From Marinobacter excellens HL-55 (GTDB taxonomy: Bacteria; Pseudomonadota; Gammaproteobacteria; Pseudomonadales; Oleiphilaceae): a DNA stretch of 64,000 nt. Shown in pieces: positions 8,872-18,412 of this stretch. The DNA is taken from NCBI GenBank assembly GCA_001314845.1, contig LJZQ01000010.1:41584-105583 (forward strand), in the 5' to 3' direction. The position numbers were made by a program, and so were the translations under genes. The number at the start of each line of letters is the position of its first letter. The stretch's first letter is position 1. Below the pieces are notes generated by a model that saw nothing but the letters and a program-made list of their open reading frames with translations, had not been told where the DNA came from and made no database searches.

Positions 8872-11064
8872 TCAGAAATCGACGGTGGCGGAGAGCCACA
8901 GACGCCGGCCCTCTTCAACGGTACCGCCGCTGGCCATGCCCCGGAAAATGTAAGTGTAGTCAGACACCCAGGCATCTACCTGATTGCCGTTGTTATCAAC
9001 ATAGGAGTAGTCGCTGCCAGACAGGAACTCCTTGTCGAACAGGTTGTAAATGGTCGCCGTCAGCTTGACCTTGTCAGTGGCCTGATAGGCTCCCCCCAGG
9101 TGAAAGAGCGCATAGGCACTCAGATCACCCACCTGATCGAACACAGCGGTTTCCTCTGCACTGAAGTTATCCCGATTTTTGAGATAACGGGTGCGCTCGC
9201 CACGGTATTCCCCGGACAGCCACAGATCCAGTTGTGAGGTTGCCTGCCAGTTCAGGCGGGCATGCACCACGTGCTCAGGGGTATTGGTCAATGGCGCACC
9301 TTTGTTGTCGCCGCTCTTCTGCTCGGTATCGGTATAGGTGTAGTTGCCCCGAACGCTCCAGTCCGGTGCAAAGCGCCAACTGGATGCCAACTCCAGCCCC
9401 CGCGTTTCAGCTTTGCCGATGTTGGCTAACTGATCGTAAGTGCCGTCCGGAATCATCGGATCACCACTGATGGTCACCGGATTGCCGCTGTCGATCTTGT
9501 CTTTGAACTGGGTAAAGAACACCGTGGCATTGGCTTTGAAGCCGTCCAGGTTATCGAAATAGGCGCCAACTTCGTAGTTGGTGCTTTTCTCGGGTTCCAG
9601 ATCCGGCGTACCAATGGTCAATTCCTCGCCCTGGCTGGTCACCCCATTGATGCCATTGTGCAGGTCATTGATGTCCGGCGTTTTATAACCCTGGCTGACA
9701 CCGCCTTTCAGGGTCCAGTTAGGATTGGTGTTCCACACCAAATAGGCTCGTGGGGTAAAGTGTCCGGAAAACGCATCATGATCTTCATAACGACCACCCA
9801 GGGTCAGAGCTAGATCGTCCATCAGGTACCACTCGTCTTCCACAAACACCGCCCAGGAATCCTGTTTAAAAGTGGTGTTGGACAGGCTGTCCTCCAGGCG
9901 GGTATCCCGGTACTGGGCGCCCAGAGTAACAATATGGTTGTCGGTCGCCGGTGCGACCAACCGGGTATCGAATACCGTATCTTCCGACTCGAGCTTTCGA
10001 TTCTGCCCCCCCACCAGGTTCTGGTATGGCGCATCATAGGGTGTACCGATAGTGCCCGGAATGGTCCGGCCCTTGGTTTCGGTGACGTTATAAGTCAGGT
10101 CATTGCTCCAGGTACCAAAGCCAAGCTGACTGGCGTGGCCCAGAGCAACCTGATCGCGATTGAATCGCAGCTCGTCCAGATAGCCATTGGCCGTCGAGGT
10201 ATCCGCATTACAGGCCCGATTCTGCCCGTCCAGAGTACCCAACTGGCAGCTGTCGTTGTTGTACACCTGACGGCCCCGCTCAGCATCCAGATAGAATTCA
10301 TGGCCTTGGGCCGGCACCAGCGTCAGTCGTGCGCCGATGTTGTGGTTACGCCCGTCAACCGGCGCAACACCGCGCTTGGGTGCTTCGCTGCCATCGTCAA
10401 AGTTGAGGTCGGCTGCGGAGCGATCAAACACGCTACCGCGCACCGCCAGCCCGAGTTTGTCGTCAATCAGAGGGCCGCTGATATAGAAGCTGGCTTTGCC
10501 GTTATCGCCATACTCCCGGTGTTCCTGAAAGGTATGTTCAACAGAGACCGAACCGATCCACTCGTCTGAAACCTTCTTGGTAATGATATTCACAACACCA
10601 CCGATCGCGTCGGAGCCGTACAGGGTAGACATGGGGCCGCGAATCACCTCGATTCGTTCTATTGAAGACAGCGGTGGGATAAAACTGGTGGAAGTATCAC
10701 CGAATCCGTTGGGAGTGACGTTACCCGGCGGATTCTGGCGACGACCATCGATGAGGATCAGAGTGTACTTACTGGGCAGACCACGAATACTGATGTTCAA
10801 ACCACCGGTTTTGCCGGTACTTTGCCGGACGTCCACCCCCTCAACCGTCTCCAACGCTTCTGCCAGATTGGAAAACTGGCTTTGCTGCAAATTCTGCTGA
10901 CTGATGATGCTGATACTAGCCGGAGCATCGGTTACCTTCTGCTCAAAACCAGCAGCAGAGACCACCAGTTCATCCAGCTGAACCGGTTGGGCTACCGCAG
11001 AAAGCGGGAATCCGGTTGAAATCACGGCGATTGACGTCGCCAGAACTGAGGGCTTGAAAACCAT
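8872..11064 (-). CDS. TonB-dependent outer-membrane receptor (FepA/CirA-like, iron-siderophore type)
   Basis: A 730-residue receptor with a signal peptide cleaved after AVA (residue 25) and a TonB-box-like DELVVS at about 31-36. The plug domain (SIISQQNLQQSQFSNLAEALE, GVDVRQSTGKTGGLNISIRG, IEVIRGPMSTLYGSDAIGGV) is followed by a 22-strand-type barrel ending in a terminal Phe. It would import a ferric siderophore using TonB-ExbBD energy; the closest styles are catecholate-type FepA/IrgA/CirA receptors, but the ligand is not readable. A Fur-box-like sequence lies just upstream, supporting iron repression. It stands alone, without siderophore synthesis or ABC uptake genes beside it. Confidence 0.9.
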   Translation of the reverse strand: MVFKPSVLATSIAVISTGFPLSAVAQPVQLDELVVSAAGFEQKVTDAPASISIISQQNLQQSQFSNLAEALETVEGVDVRQSTGKTGGLNISIRGLPSKYTLILIDGRRQNPPGNVTPNGFGDTSTSFIPPLSSIERIEVIRGPMSTLYGSDAIGGVVNIITKKVSDEWIGSVSVEHTFQEHREYGDNGKASFYISGPLIDDKLGLAVRGSVFDRSAADLNFDDGSEAPKRGVAPVDGRNHNIGARLTLVPAQGHEFYLDAERGRQVYNNDSCQLGTLDGQNRACNADTSTANGYLDELRFNRDQVALGHASQLGFGTWSNDLTYNVTETKGRTIPGTIGTPYDAPYQNLVGGQNRKLESEDTVFDTRLVAPATDNHIVTLGAQYRDTRLEDSLSNTTFKQDSWAVFVEDEWYLMDDLALTLGGRYEDHDAFSGHFTPRAYLVWNTNPNWTLKGGVSQGYKTPDINDLHNGINGVTSQGEELTIGTPDLEPEKSTNYEVGAYFDNLDGFKANATVFFTQFKDKIDSGNPVTISGDPMIPDGTYDQLANIGKAETRGLELASSWRFAPDWSVRGNYTYTDTEQKSGDNKGAPLTNTPEHVVHARLNWQATSQLDLWLSGEYRGERTRYLKNRDNFSAEETAVFDQVGDLSAYALFHLGGAYQATDKVKLTATIYNLFDKEFLSGSDYSYVDNNGNQVDAWVSDYTYIFRGMASGGTVEEGRRLWLSATVDF

Positions 11065-11101
11065 GAGTCGCTCCTTGAAATTCAGGATCTGAAATTTAGG
11101 A

Positions 11102-11120
11102 GCGAATGATATTCGTTATC
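11102..11120 (-). promoter_or_regulatory. Fur box upstream of the TonB receptor
   Basis: On the minus strand the sequence GATAACGAATATCATTCGC matches 14 of 19 positions of the Fur consensus GATAATGATAATCATTATC. It is about 40 bases upstream of the receptor start codon, in an AT-rich promoter-like stretch. Confidence 0.7.
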
Positions 11121-11186
11121 GTTTAATAATTAAATGCATTTAATCTGCACGATGTGTTCCGTAAAGTGGAACAATCTTCGGCTTAT

Positions 11187-12557
11187 CTATTTGCCGATGC
11201 AGAAACTGCTGAAAATCTTACCCAATAGCTCATCGGGGGTGAGATGGCCGGTTATCTCGCCCAAGGCATCCTGAGCCGCGCGCAGATCCTCGGCCAGAAG
11301 CTCGCCAGCACCATATCCTTCAAGCTGGCCTTGTCCTTGAACCAGCGAATCCCGGGCGCGTTCCAGGGCATCCAGATGCCGCCGCCTTGCCAAAAAGCCG
11401 CCCTCAGTCGTGCTGGCAAAGCCTATGCACTCTTTCAGGTGATTACGAAGAACATCCAGACCTTCGGACGCTTTTGCGGCGAGACGAACAACCGGTGCCG
11501 TCTGAGCTGATGCCATGCTGATACCGACTGGCTCTGCAGACAGATCCACTTTGTTTCGAATAACGGTTACCGGCGCATTGGCAGGTAACTGATCAATGAA
11601 ATCCGGCCAGATTTTGTGGGGTTCGGTTTTGTCGGTGGTGGTGGCATCGACCATCAACAGGATGCGGTCCGCCTGCCGTATTTCTTCCCAGGCCCGGGCA
11701 ATTCCGATCCGCTCCACTTCGTCCGGGCTGTCGCGCAAACCGGCGGTATCAATAACATGCAATGGCATGCCATCAATATGGATATGTTCCCGCAAGACAT
11801 CACGGGTGGTACCCTCTATTGCCGTGACAATGGCCGCTTCCCGTCCAGCCAGCGCATTAAGCAGGCTGGACTTACCGGCGTTTGGTCTGCCGGCAATCAC
11901 CACTTTCATACCGTCTCTCAGAATGGTGCCCTGCTGGGCCTCTGAGAGAATCTGTTCCACTTGCTGTAACAGCAACGCCAGATCGGAGGCCACTTTGCCG
12001 TCGGCCAGAAAATCGATTTCTTCTTCCGGAAAATCGATCGCGGCTTCCACATAGATGCGCAAATGGGTGACGGACTCTACCAGTTCATCGATCCGCCGGG
12101 AGAATACCCCCTGCATGGAACGCACGGCACAGCGTGCGGCCTGTTCAGAACTGCTCTCAATCAGGTCGGCGATGGCCTCAGCCTGAGCCAGATCGAGTTT
12201 GTCATTCAGGAAGGCGCGTTCAGAGAACTCCCCCGGTCGGGCCAGTCGGGCTCCCTGGCTGCACACGGCTCGTAACAGTATGTCGAGAATGACGGTACCG
12301 CCATGACCCTGGAGCTCTAATACATCTTCGCCAGTGAATGAATGCGGATTGGGGAAAAACAGACCGATACCCTCATCAATCAGATCTCCGCTTGTATCTT
12401 TAAACGGGCCGTAATGGGCATAGCGAGGTGTTGGCTCAAAGCCCAACATGGTGCGGGCAATGTCAGCGGCTTTGGGACCGGATACCCGGATAATCCCCAC
12501 GCCAGCCTGGCCCGGTGCGGTGGCAATCGCGGCGATGGTGTCTGAGGTTGGCTGCAT
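11187..12557 (-). CDS. mnmE: tRNA uridine-5-carboxymethylaminomethyl modification GTPase MnmE
   Basis: A 456-residue GTPase that works with MnmG to install the cmnm5 group on U34 of tRNAs. The N-terminal tetrahydrofolate-binding domain ([21 protein letters not shown]) is followed by a helical domain split by the G domain. That domain shows G1 [10 protein letters not shown]2 EGTTRD, G3 DTAGLR and G4 NKVD. The protein ends in FCIGK, the conserved C-terminal CIGK motif with the functional Cys. It follows yidC on the same strand with a hairpin between. The next gene downstream is the TonB receptor rather than mnmG, so the usual mnmE-mnmG-rsmG-parAB run is broken. Confidence 0.97.
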   Translation of the reverse strand: MQPTSDTIAAIATAPGQAGVGIIRVSGPKAADIARTMLGFEPTPRYAHYGPFKDTSGDLIDEGIGLFFPNPHSFTGEDVLELQGHGGTVILDILLRAVCSQGARLARPGEFSERAFLNDKLDLAQAEAIADLIESSSEQAARCAVRSMQGVFSRRIDELVESVTHLRIYVEAAIDFPEEEIDFLADGKVASDLALLLQQVEQILSEAQQGTILRDGMKVVIAGRPNAGKSSLLNALAGREAAIVTAIEGTTRDVLREHIHIDGMPLHVIDTAGLRDSPDEVERIGIARAWEEIRQADRILLMVDATTTDKTEPHKIWPDFIDQLPANAPVTVIRNKVDLSAEPVGISMASAQTAPVVRLAAKASEGLDVLRNHLKECIGFASTTEGGFLARRRHLDALERARDSLVQGQGQLEGYGAGELLAEDLRAAQDALGEITGHLTPDELLGKIFSSFCIGK

Positions 12558-12581
12558 GCTGTTTTATCCTGGGTAGAAATA

Positions 12582-12608
12582 ACAAAGGCTCCACATGGGA
12601 GCCTTTGT
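12582..12608 (-). terminator. hairpin between yidC and mnmE
   Basis: Eleven-base perfect stem (ACAAAGGCTCC and its complement, five-base loop) just downstream of the yidC stop codon. On the minus strand it is followed by only a short T-rich run, so it may attenuate rather than stop transcription into mnmE. Confidence 0.5.
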
Positions 12609-12629
12609 CAGGTCAGAACTACCGGTTTA

Positions 12630-14333
12630 TCAGTACTTCTTGCCTGCGGTTTCCGCTTCGATCTTGCGAGTAATGTACCACTGCTGTGAGATCGAAAGAA
12701 TGTTGTTCACCAGCCAGTACAGTACCAGACCGGACGGGAACCACAGGAAGAAAATGGTAAACACCGGAGGCATCAACTTCATGATCTTGGCCTGCATGGG
12801 GTCCGGCGGTGTCGGGTTCAGGCTCATCTGGATGAACATACTGATGCCCATCAGGATCGGCAGGATGAAGTACGGATCCATCTGCGACAAGTCCTGAATC
12901 CAGAGCGCAAACGGTGCATGACGCAACTGCACACTTTCAAACAGTACCCAGTACAGGGCAATGAACACGGGCATTTGCACCAGAATCGGCAAACAACCAC
13001 CCAACGGGTTGATCTTTTCCCGCTTGTACAGAGCCATCATTTCCTGAGACATCCGCTGGCGATCATCGCCATGGAGCTCTTTCAGACGAGTCAGCTGTGG
13101 CGCAACTGCCCGCATTCTGGCCATCGAGCGATAACTGGTTGCGGACAGGTGGAAAAACACCGCTTTGACCAGGATTGTCAGAAGGATGATAGCAACACCC
13201 CAGTTACCCACCAGCCCGAAGAACCATTCCAGAATGAAGAACAATGGCAGTGAGATGAAGAACAACCAACCAAAATCGACGGTGCGGTCCAGGTTGGGTG
13301 CCAGTGCTTCCAGACGCTCAATAATCTTGGGGCCGACGTAAGCTGTGGCGCCCACTTCAACGGTTTCACCGGCTGCGACTGCGGTTGCTGGATAGACAAA
13401 GCCCATCACATGCAACTGATCCCGGCGAGTTGACTGAAATTGAGCGGTTTGCTCGCTGTCTGGAACCCAGGCGGTCAGGAAGTAGTGCTGAAGGAAAGCC
13501 ATCCAACCGTTGGTGACGGACTGATTGATCCTCTGCTTGGTCAGATCGTCAAAATCGTATTTTTCATAGGGATCGTCTGGGGTGCTGACCACCATTCCCA
13601 GGTAGGCCCGAATACCCATAGAGGTCTGAGACGTAGGATCGGGGGCCTCGTCACGTACGATCTTGCCCGTAAAGTTACCCTGCCAGTCAGACTCGGACTG
13701 GTTTTCAATCAGATAACGAACATCAAGTTGATAGCTGTCCCGACCCAGACGGTACCGCTTGGTTATGATAACACCTTGATCTGTAGTCATTTTCAGATCA
13801 ACGGTCAGTTCGTCCTGGCCTTCAGTCAGTTCAAACTCTGAAGCTTCGGCCTGATATACCGGTGCCTGACCGGCGCTTCGGCTGTCAGGACCGTTGCGGC
13901 CAATCAAGCCGCTTTCAAGGAGATAAGTGCGATTTTGAGTGTTGTTCAGAAGCTTCAGCGGCTGATTACTGTCCAGTGTTTCGTCGTATTGAAGCAATGA
14001 ACTCTCAATGACGTTGCCACCGACTCGATCGATTTTCAGTTCAAGGACATCTGTTCTGACCGTGATGAACTGGTCAGTGATGCTTGCTTGGCCATCGGTG
14101 GACGCAGACCGCAGTTCACCGGTATCCGGAGCAACAAATTCGTCATCGGATGCTGTTGTGCTGGAGGTGCTTTCAGGCAAAACCATGTCATCAACAGAGC
14201 CATTGGCGGCAGAGGTTTCGACTTGGGAAACCTGGGCGGTTTGTGGCTGGTTGTAGTCCTCATTCCAGGCAAGAACCATCAGATAACTGACGATAGCCAG
14301 GCCGGCAAACAAAACGATGCGTTGAATATCCAT
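12630..14333 (-). CDS. yidC: membrane protein insertase YidC
   Basis: A 567-residue inner-membrane insertase (Oxa1/Alb3 family). The ATG at 14333 gives the standard N-terminus MDIQRIVLFAGLAIVSYLM; the open frame extends 31 codons further upstream but over yidD. Transmembrane 1 is followed by the large periplasmic beta-sandwich domain (about 60-340) and the conserved five-helix insertase core (FFLEWFFGLVGNWGVAIILLT; KMMPP-type end FLWFPSGLVLYWLVNN). It lies five bases after yidD in the conserved rpmH-rnpA-yidD-yidC-mnmE cluster. Confidence 0.97.
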   Translation of the reverse strand: MDIQRIVLFAGLAIVSYLMVLAWNEDYNQPQTAQVSQVETSAANGSVDDMVLPESTSSTTASDDEFVAPDTGELRSASTDGQASITDQFITVRTDVLELKIDRVGGNVIESSLLQYDETLDSNQPLKLLNNTQNRTYLLESGLIGRNGPDSRSAGQAPVYQAEASEFELTEGQDELTVDLKMTTDQGVIITKRYRLGRDSYQLDVRYLIENQSESDWQGNFTGKIVRDEAPDPTSQTSMGIRAYLGMVVSTPDDPYEKYDFDDLTKQRINQSVTNGWMAFLQHYFLTAWVPDSEQTAQFQSTRRDQLHVMGFVYPATAVAAGETVEVGATAYVGPKIIERLEALAPNLDRTVDFGWLFFISLPLFFILEWFFGLVGNWGVAIILLTILVKAVFFHLSATSYRSMARMRAVAPQLTRLKELHGDDRQRMSQEMMALYKREKINPLGGCLPILVQMPVFIALYWVLFESVQLRHAPFALWIQDLSQMDPYFILPILMGISMFIQMSLNPTPPDPMQAKIMKLMPPVFTIFFLWFPSGLVLYWLVNNILSISQQWYITRKIEAETAGKKY

Positions 14334-14338
14334 AAACG

Positions 14339-14593
14339 TTAGTGTCTGGTTCGAGTGTTGGTCGGAGAGTATTGGGCGTCTGTACCTGGCACCGGATCGT
14401 AACCGCCTTCGGCCCAGGGATGACACCTTAACAGCCGGCGAGTAGCAAGGTAAGAACCCTTGGCGGCTCCGTGGTGTTGAATTGCTTCAACCGCATACTG
14501 GGAGCACGTAGGGAAATGACGGCAATGACTGGCCATCATCGGACTGATGGCGTACTGATAAAACCGGATAGGCAGTAACAGAATCTGTCGCAT
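14339..14593 (-). CDS. yidD: membrane protein insertion efficiency factor YidD
   Basis: An 84-residue protein of the conserved YidD family, which helps YidC-dependent insertion. It shows the family pattern [26 protein letters not shown] and [17 protein letters not shown], with the three conserved cysteines. The start codon overlaps the last base of the rnpA stop codon, so translation is coupled. Confidence 0.95.
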   Translation of the reverse strand: MRQILLLPIRFYQYAISPMMASHCRHFPTCSQYAVEAIQHHGAAKGSYLATRRLLRCHPWAEGGYDPVPGTDAQYSPTNTRTRH

Positions 14594-14991
14594 TAACTCG
14601 TACCTTTAGAATTCACAACCGTTTGATCGGCTGAGGATTGATGGTACTTCTTTCTGACACGACGCCAAAGATCGTTGAGCGACGATTTTACTGACGCGTT
14701 ATCCAGTTGAGCCAATCCCTGTCTGCCAAGAACAATGATGTCGAGGCCGGGCAGATCCTTCTGAACTCTGAAAGTCTCTCTGATCTGGCGCTTGATCCGG
14801 TTGCGCTGGACCGCCAGTTTGAGATTCTTTTTGGAAAATATCAGTCCGACCCTGGCGTGACCAAGATTGTTTGGTGCGGCCAGGATCAGAAAATTCCTGT
14901 GCGGAACTTTCAGCTGCACATCATCGAAGACTTTGCTGTAGTCCGAAGGCCGCAGCAATCTGTGAGACTTCGGAAACGTCAAAGCCTTCAT
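14593..14991 (-). CDS. rnpA: ribonuclease P protein component
   Basis: A 132-residue basic protein, the protein subunit of RNase P for tRNA 5' processing. It has the RNA-binding signature [18 protein letters not shown] at about 58-75 and the early Phe-rich cleft motif ([10 protein letters not shown]). It sits 15 bases downstream of rpmH and overlaps yidD by one base, in the canonical rpmH operon. Confidence 0.96.
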   Translation of the reverse strand: MKALTFPKSHRLLRPSDYSKVFDDVQLKVPHRNFLILAAPNNLGHARVGLIFSKKNLKLAVQRNRIKRQIRETFRVQKDLPGLDIIVLGRQGLAQLDNASVKSSLNDLWRRVRKKYHQSSADQTVVNSKGTS

Positions 14992-15006
14992 GAGGCAAAC
15001 ATCAGG

Positions 15007-15141
15007 TTACGCAGACAGACGTGCGCGGCCTTTGGCACGACGACGGGAAATAACCTTACGGCCGTTCGCAGTAGCCATACGGGCACGGAAGCCGTGAACA
15101 CGCTTGCGCTTGAGGACGCTTGGTTGAAATGTTCTTTTCAT
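15007..15141 (-). CDS. rpmH: 50S ribosomal protein L34
   Basis: A 44-residue highly basic protein that reads [20 protein letters not shown] and continues with the invariant L34 pattern ([19 protein letters not shown]). It is the first gene of the leftward operon next to oriC and has a clear sigma-70 promoter 73 bases upstream. Confidence 0.98.
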   Translation of the reverse strand: MKRTFQPSVLKRKRVHGFRARMATANGRKVISRRRAKGRARLSA

Positions 15142-15213
15142 GGTGAAGGTCTCACAAATCGTCTATGGACATTGATAACTGGCTGGAAAATAGACAGCCA
15201 AAACAGGAGCGGC

Positions 15214-15242
15214 ATTCTAGTCAGATCTGCTTGCAATTTCAA
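15214..15242 (-). promoter_or_regulatory. rpmH: sigma-70 promoter of the rpmH operon
   Basis: On the minus strand TTGAAA and TAGAAT hexamers are separated by exactly 17 bases. Transcription would start near 15207, giving a leader of about 65 bases before rpmH. Confidence 0.72.
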
Positions 15243-15289
15243 TGTCTGTATATGGGAAGAACGAAGTTTTCGTTATGGGTAGTAACCAC

Positions 15290-15640
15290 CATGGTGACTA
15301 ATAGATTCAGTAGTTTTTTTTAAGTTCTCTTAAAGATTATATATTACTGTTATTAGGCAGGCGTTTTTCTGTGGATAATGGATAATTAGTCATAAGAATC
15401 AATATTTTGGAGTAATGACAAACCCTTTGACAGGTGGTCCTGTGGCCTGTGGACGAAGGGGGGTTGAATTGTTAACAACTCGCCGGTGGCTGATGTTTTG
15501 GAGTTATTCATGGTTGGGTCAACCGGTTTCACACAGGGTTGGGGGTGGTTTGTGCACAAAGCGCTGTGGGTAACTATTTTTCATGTGTTTTCTGTACACA
15601 AGCCTGTAGATATGTCTGGAACAGATTGAAAGTTAATAGG
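15290..15640. other. oriC: chromosomal replication origin (oriC) region
   Basis: The gap between rpmH and dnaA is the standard origin location in pseudomonad-like bacteria. It contains a very AT-rich stretch at about 15300-15360 (possible unwinding element) and a perfect DnaA box TGTGGATAA at 15370-15378. Weaker boxes are TGTGGACGA (15448-15456) and TGTGGGTAA (15565-15573), plus a TTTGTGCACAAA palindrome at 15549-15560. Leading-strand genes diverge from it on both sides. Exact limits are not defined by sequence alone. The remainder of the 15142-15780 gap holds the rpmH promoter on the left and presumably the dnaA promoter on the right; no gene is seen there. Confidence 0.85.
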
Positions 15641-15780
15641 AAATGTTTCCACAGCCTGTTCACTACTTCGCTTTTCGGTCTTTTACTGATGACCTCGTCG
15701 GAGTAGAATCCTGTGTCACCTTGAGCAGCGGGAAAATGTTTTTCGTTGTGAGAAAAGTCAGGTTTCGGGAGCGGGCGGTC

Positions 15781-17232
15781 GTGCCTAACAGTATGTGGCA
15801 TCAATGTCTTGAAGTACTCAGGGATGAATTTCCTGCACAACAATTTAATACCTGGTTAAGACCCCTTCAGTCGAATCTCCGTGAAGGGCAGTTGATGCTG
15901 TTTGCACCCAACCGGTTTGTCATGGACTGGGTGAACGAAAAATACCTGCGACGTATAGAAGAAGTGCTTAAGGATCTGAATGGCGGTCAGGCTCCTAGGG
16001 TGCATATGAAGGTGGGCTCTGCGCCTCGGGAGAGCGAGCCCGTGGGCAGATCTGTTGCTGAGACATCGGATGAGACGGGGCACAGCGTTACCGAAGAAGA
16101 AAAGAGTGTTGCGGTAACCGTTTCCGGTTCCGTTGCCGGTCACAGCAATGGTCCCTCCAACAAGCTTAACGGCCAGCGCCGGTCGGTGCAGGTCGAGGGC
16201 GATATCAAGCATCAGAGCTTTCTGAACGAAACCTTTACCTTTGATACGTTTGTTGAGGGCAAGTCGAACCAGCTGGCGCGAGCGGCGTCGATGCAGGTGG
16301 CGGAAAACCCGGGTGGCGCCTACAACCCATTGTTTCTTTATGGTGGTGTCGGCCTGGGTAAGACCCACCTGATGCATGCCATCGGGAATGACATTGTTCG
16401 CCGGAACCCGAAGGCAAAAGTGGCTTATTTGCGTTCGGAACGTTTTGTCGCGGATATGGTGAAAGCGTTGCAGTTGAACGCCATCAATGAATTCAAGCGG
16501 TACTATCGATCGGTCGATGCGCTGCTGATTGACGATATTCAGTTTTTCGCCCGGAAAGAACGTTCCCAGGAGGAGTTCTTCCATACCTTTAATGCGTTGC
16601 TTGAAGGTGGTCAGCAGGTAATCGTGACCTGCGACCGGTTTCCGAAAGAAATCGTCGACATGGAAGAACGTTTGAAATCCCGGTTTGGATGGGGGCTGAC
16701 GGTGATGGTAGAACCGCCAGAGCTGGAAACCCGGGTAGCGATCCTGATGAAAAAGGCCGATCAGGCGAATGTAAAGCTGAGCAGTGAAGCCGCGTTTTTT
16801 ATCGCTCAGAAAATCCGGTCAAATGTGAGAGAGTTAGAGGGTGCACTCCGTTTGGTGATAGCGAATGCTCACTTCACCGGGTCAGAGATTACCCCTCCTT
16901 TCATCCGTGAGAGTCTGAAAGATCTGTTGGCCCTGCACGAAAAGCAGGTCAGTATGGACAACATCCAGCGTACCGTTGCGGAGTATTACAAGATCAAGGT
17001 ATCGGATCTATTGTCCAAGCGACGCACACGAACGGTGACACGCCCCCGGCAGGTTGCCATGTCGTTGTCGAAAGAACTGACCAACCACAGTTTGCCTGAA
17101 ATTGGTGATGCCTTTGGCGGGCGTGATCACACCACGGTGTTGCACGCCTGCAAAAAAATCAGAGAACTCCAGGAGACCGATCCCGGAATCCGGGAGGACT
17201 ACCAGAATTTTATGAGATTGCTGACCACCTGA
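15781..17232 (+). CDS. dnaA: chromosomal replication initiator DnaA
   Basis: A 483-residue AAA+ initiator that binds DnaA boxes and melts oriC. I choose the GTG at 15781, preceded by GGGAG at good spacing; it gives [20 protein letters not shown], the normal family N-terminus, while the open frame runs 46 codons further into non-family sequence. An ATG at 15793 is the alternative. Domain I is residues 1-85 and a variable linker follows. The AAA+ domain has Walker [10 protein letters not shown] (about 188), Walker [10 protein letters not shown] and the box VII-type [11 protein letters not shown]. Domain IV carries the DNA-binding signature [15 protein letters not shown]. Confidence 0.97.
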   Translation: MPNSMWHQCLEVLRDEFPAQQFNTWLRPLQSNLREGQLMLFAPNRFVMDWVNEKYLRRIEEVLKDLNGGQAPRVHMKVGSAPRESEPVGRSVAETSDETGHSVTEEEKSVAVTVSGSVAGHSNGPSNKLNGQRRSVQVEGDIKHQSFLNETFTFDTFVEGKSNQLARAASMQVAENPGGAYNPLFLYGGVGLGKTHLMHAIGNDIVRRNPKAKVAYLRSERFVADMVKALQLNAINEFKRYYRSVDALLIDDIQFFARKERSQEEFFHTFNALLEGGQQVIVTCDRFPKEIVDMEERLKSRFGWGLTVMVEPPELETRVAILMKKADQANVKLSSEAAFFIAQKIRSNVRELEGALRLVIANAHFTGSEITPPFIRESLKDLLALHEKQVSMDNIQRTVAEYYKIKVSDLLSKRRTRTVTRPRQVAMSLSKELTNHSLPEIGDAFGGRDHTTVLHACKKIRELQETDPGIREDYQNFMRLLTT

Positions 17233-17290
17233 TCATCGATGGGTGTGTTAGCCCATCAACATTCACTTCCGACAATTGAAGCCGAGTGCC

Positions 17291-18394
17291 ATGAAACTGA
17301 CCATCAGCCGTGAATCCCTGATTACTCCGCTGCAAAGTATTGCCGGCGTTGTTGAAAAGAAACAGACCATGCCAGTTCTCTCCAACGTGTTGCTGGAGGC
17401 GGACGACAATACCCTTACCCTCACCGGCACCAATATGGAAGTTGAGCTGGTGGGCCGGGTAACGCCTGTGCATGTGGATCAACCAGGACGGATTACTGTC
17501 CCGGCGCGCAAACTGTCGGATATCTGTCGGGCACTGGGCGATGAAGCCCCCATTGATCTGGCACTGGAAGGTGATCGGTTGCATGTGCGGGCGGGCAATT
17601 CCCATTTTACGCTGTCGACTTTGCCGGCCGAGCATTTTCCCAATGTGGAAGACGAGCCAGAGAGTTTTCGTCTTGAGTTGCCGCAGAAAGAACTTGGCCG
17701 AATGCTGGACGCCACCGCTTTCGCCATGGCTCAGCAGGATGTGCGTTATTACCTGAACGGCTTGTTGCTTGAAGTCGATAGCAGTCACGTGCGGGTGGTT
17801 GCGACTGATGGGCATCGCCTGGCCATGGCCCATTGCGATATGCAAACCGGCTGCCCCGAACCGCGCCAGGTAATTGTACCGAGAAAGGGTGTGTTGGAAC
17901 TTGCCCGGTTGCTGGACGACGTGGAATCGCCGGTAACCCTGGTGATTGGTGACAACCATCTGCGAGCTACGGTCGGTGCTTACACGTTTACCTCCAAGCT
18001 GATCGAAGGCAAGTTCCCGGACTATAACCGGGTGATCCCGCGCGGTGGGGACAAGTTTGTGCTGGCCGATCGCGCTACCCTCAAGAATACGCTGCAACGT
18101 GCAGGTATTTTGTCCCATGAGAATATCCGCGGAGTTCGGTTGAACCTGTCACCGGGCCAGTTGCAGGTATTTGCCAACAACCCGGATCAGGAACAGGCCG
18201 AAGATACACTGCCCGTCGATTATCAGGGCGAATCCCTTCAGATCGGTTTTAATGTAGGCTACCTGATTGATGTGATGAACGCACTGGATGACGCGCAGGT
18301 GAAACTCACTTTGTCGAATCCGAACAGCAGTGCGTTGATCGAAGCAGAGAATGACGGCGGCTGTTTGTACGTCGTCATGCCCATGCGACTGTAA
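17291..18394 (+). CDS. dnaN: DNA polymerase III beta sliding clamp
   Basis: A 367-residue protein, the expected clamp length. The ATG at 17291 gives MKLTISRESLITPLQSIAGV, the family N-terminus; a start 15 bases upstream is possible but unsupported. Three repeated clamp folds are evident, and the C-terminus is the usual VMPMRL. It forms the dimeric ring that tethers DNA polymerase III. It lies 58 bases after dnaA, and the same transcript probably continues into the kinase gene, whose ATG is 18 bases after the dnaN stop. Confidence 0.97.
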   Translation: MKLTISRESLITPLQSIAGVVEKKQTMPVLSNVLLEADDNTLTLTGTNMEVELVGRVTPVHVDQPGRITVPARKLSDICRALGDEAPIDLALEGDRLHVRAGNSHFTLSTLPAEHFPNVEDEPESFRLELPQKELGRMLDATAFAMAQQDVRYYLNGLLLEVDSSHVRVVATDGHRLAMAHCDMQTGCPEPRQVIVPRKGVLELARLLDDVESPVTLVIGDNHLRATVGAYTFTSKLIEGKFPDYNRVIPRGGDKFVLADRATLKNTLQRAGILSHENIRGVRLNLSPGQLQVFANNPDQEQAEDTLPVDYQGESLQIGFNVGYLIDVMNALDDAQVKLTLSNPNSSALIEAENDGGCLYVVMPMRL

Positions 18395-18412
18395 TTGTTC
18401 CCGGAGGAATCG

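Noticed and set aside
11155..11173. TGTTCC / GGAACA inverted repeat with a seven-base centre, resembling parS
   Set aside because: The parS centre is ACGT (16 bases in all). This repeat has a 7-base centre and total length 19, so ParB binding is unlikely.
15643..15780. 46-codon upstream extension of dnaA
   Set aside because: It lies in the origin-promoter gap, is unlike DnaA, and the GTG at 15781 has a ribosome site and the family N-terminus.
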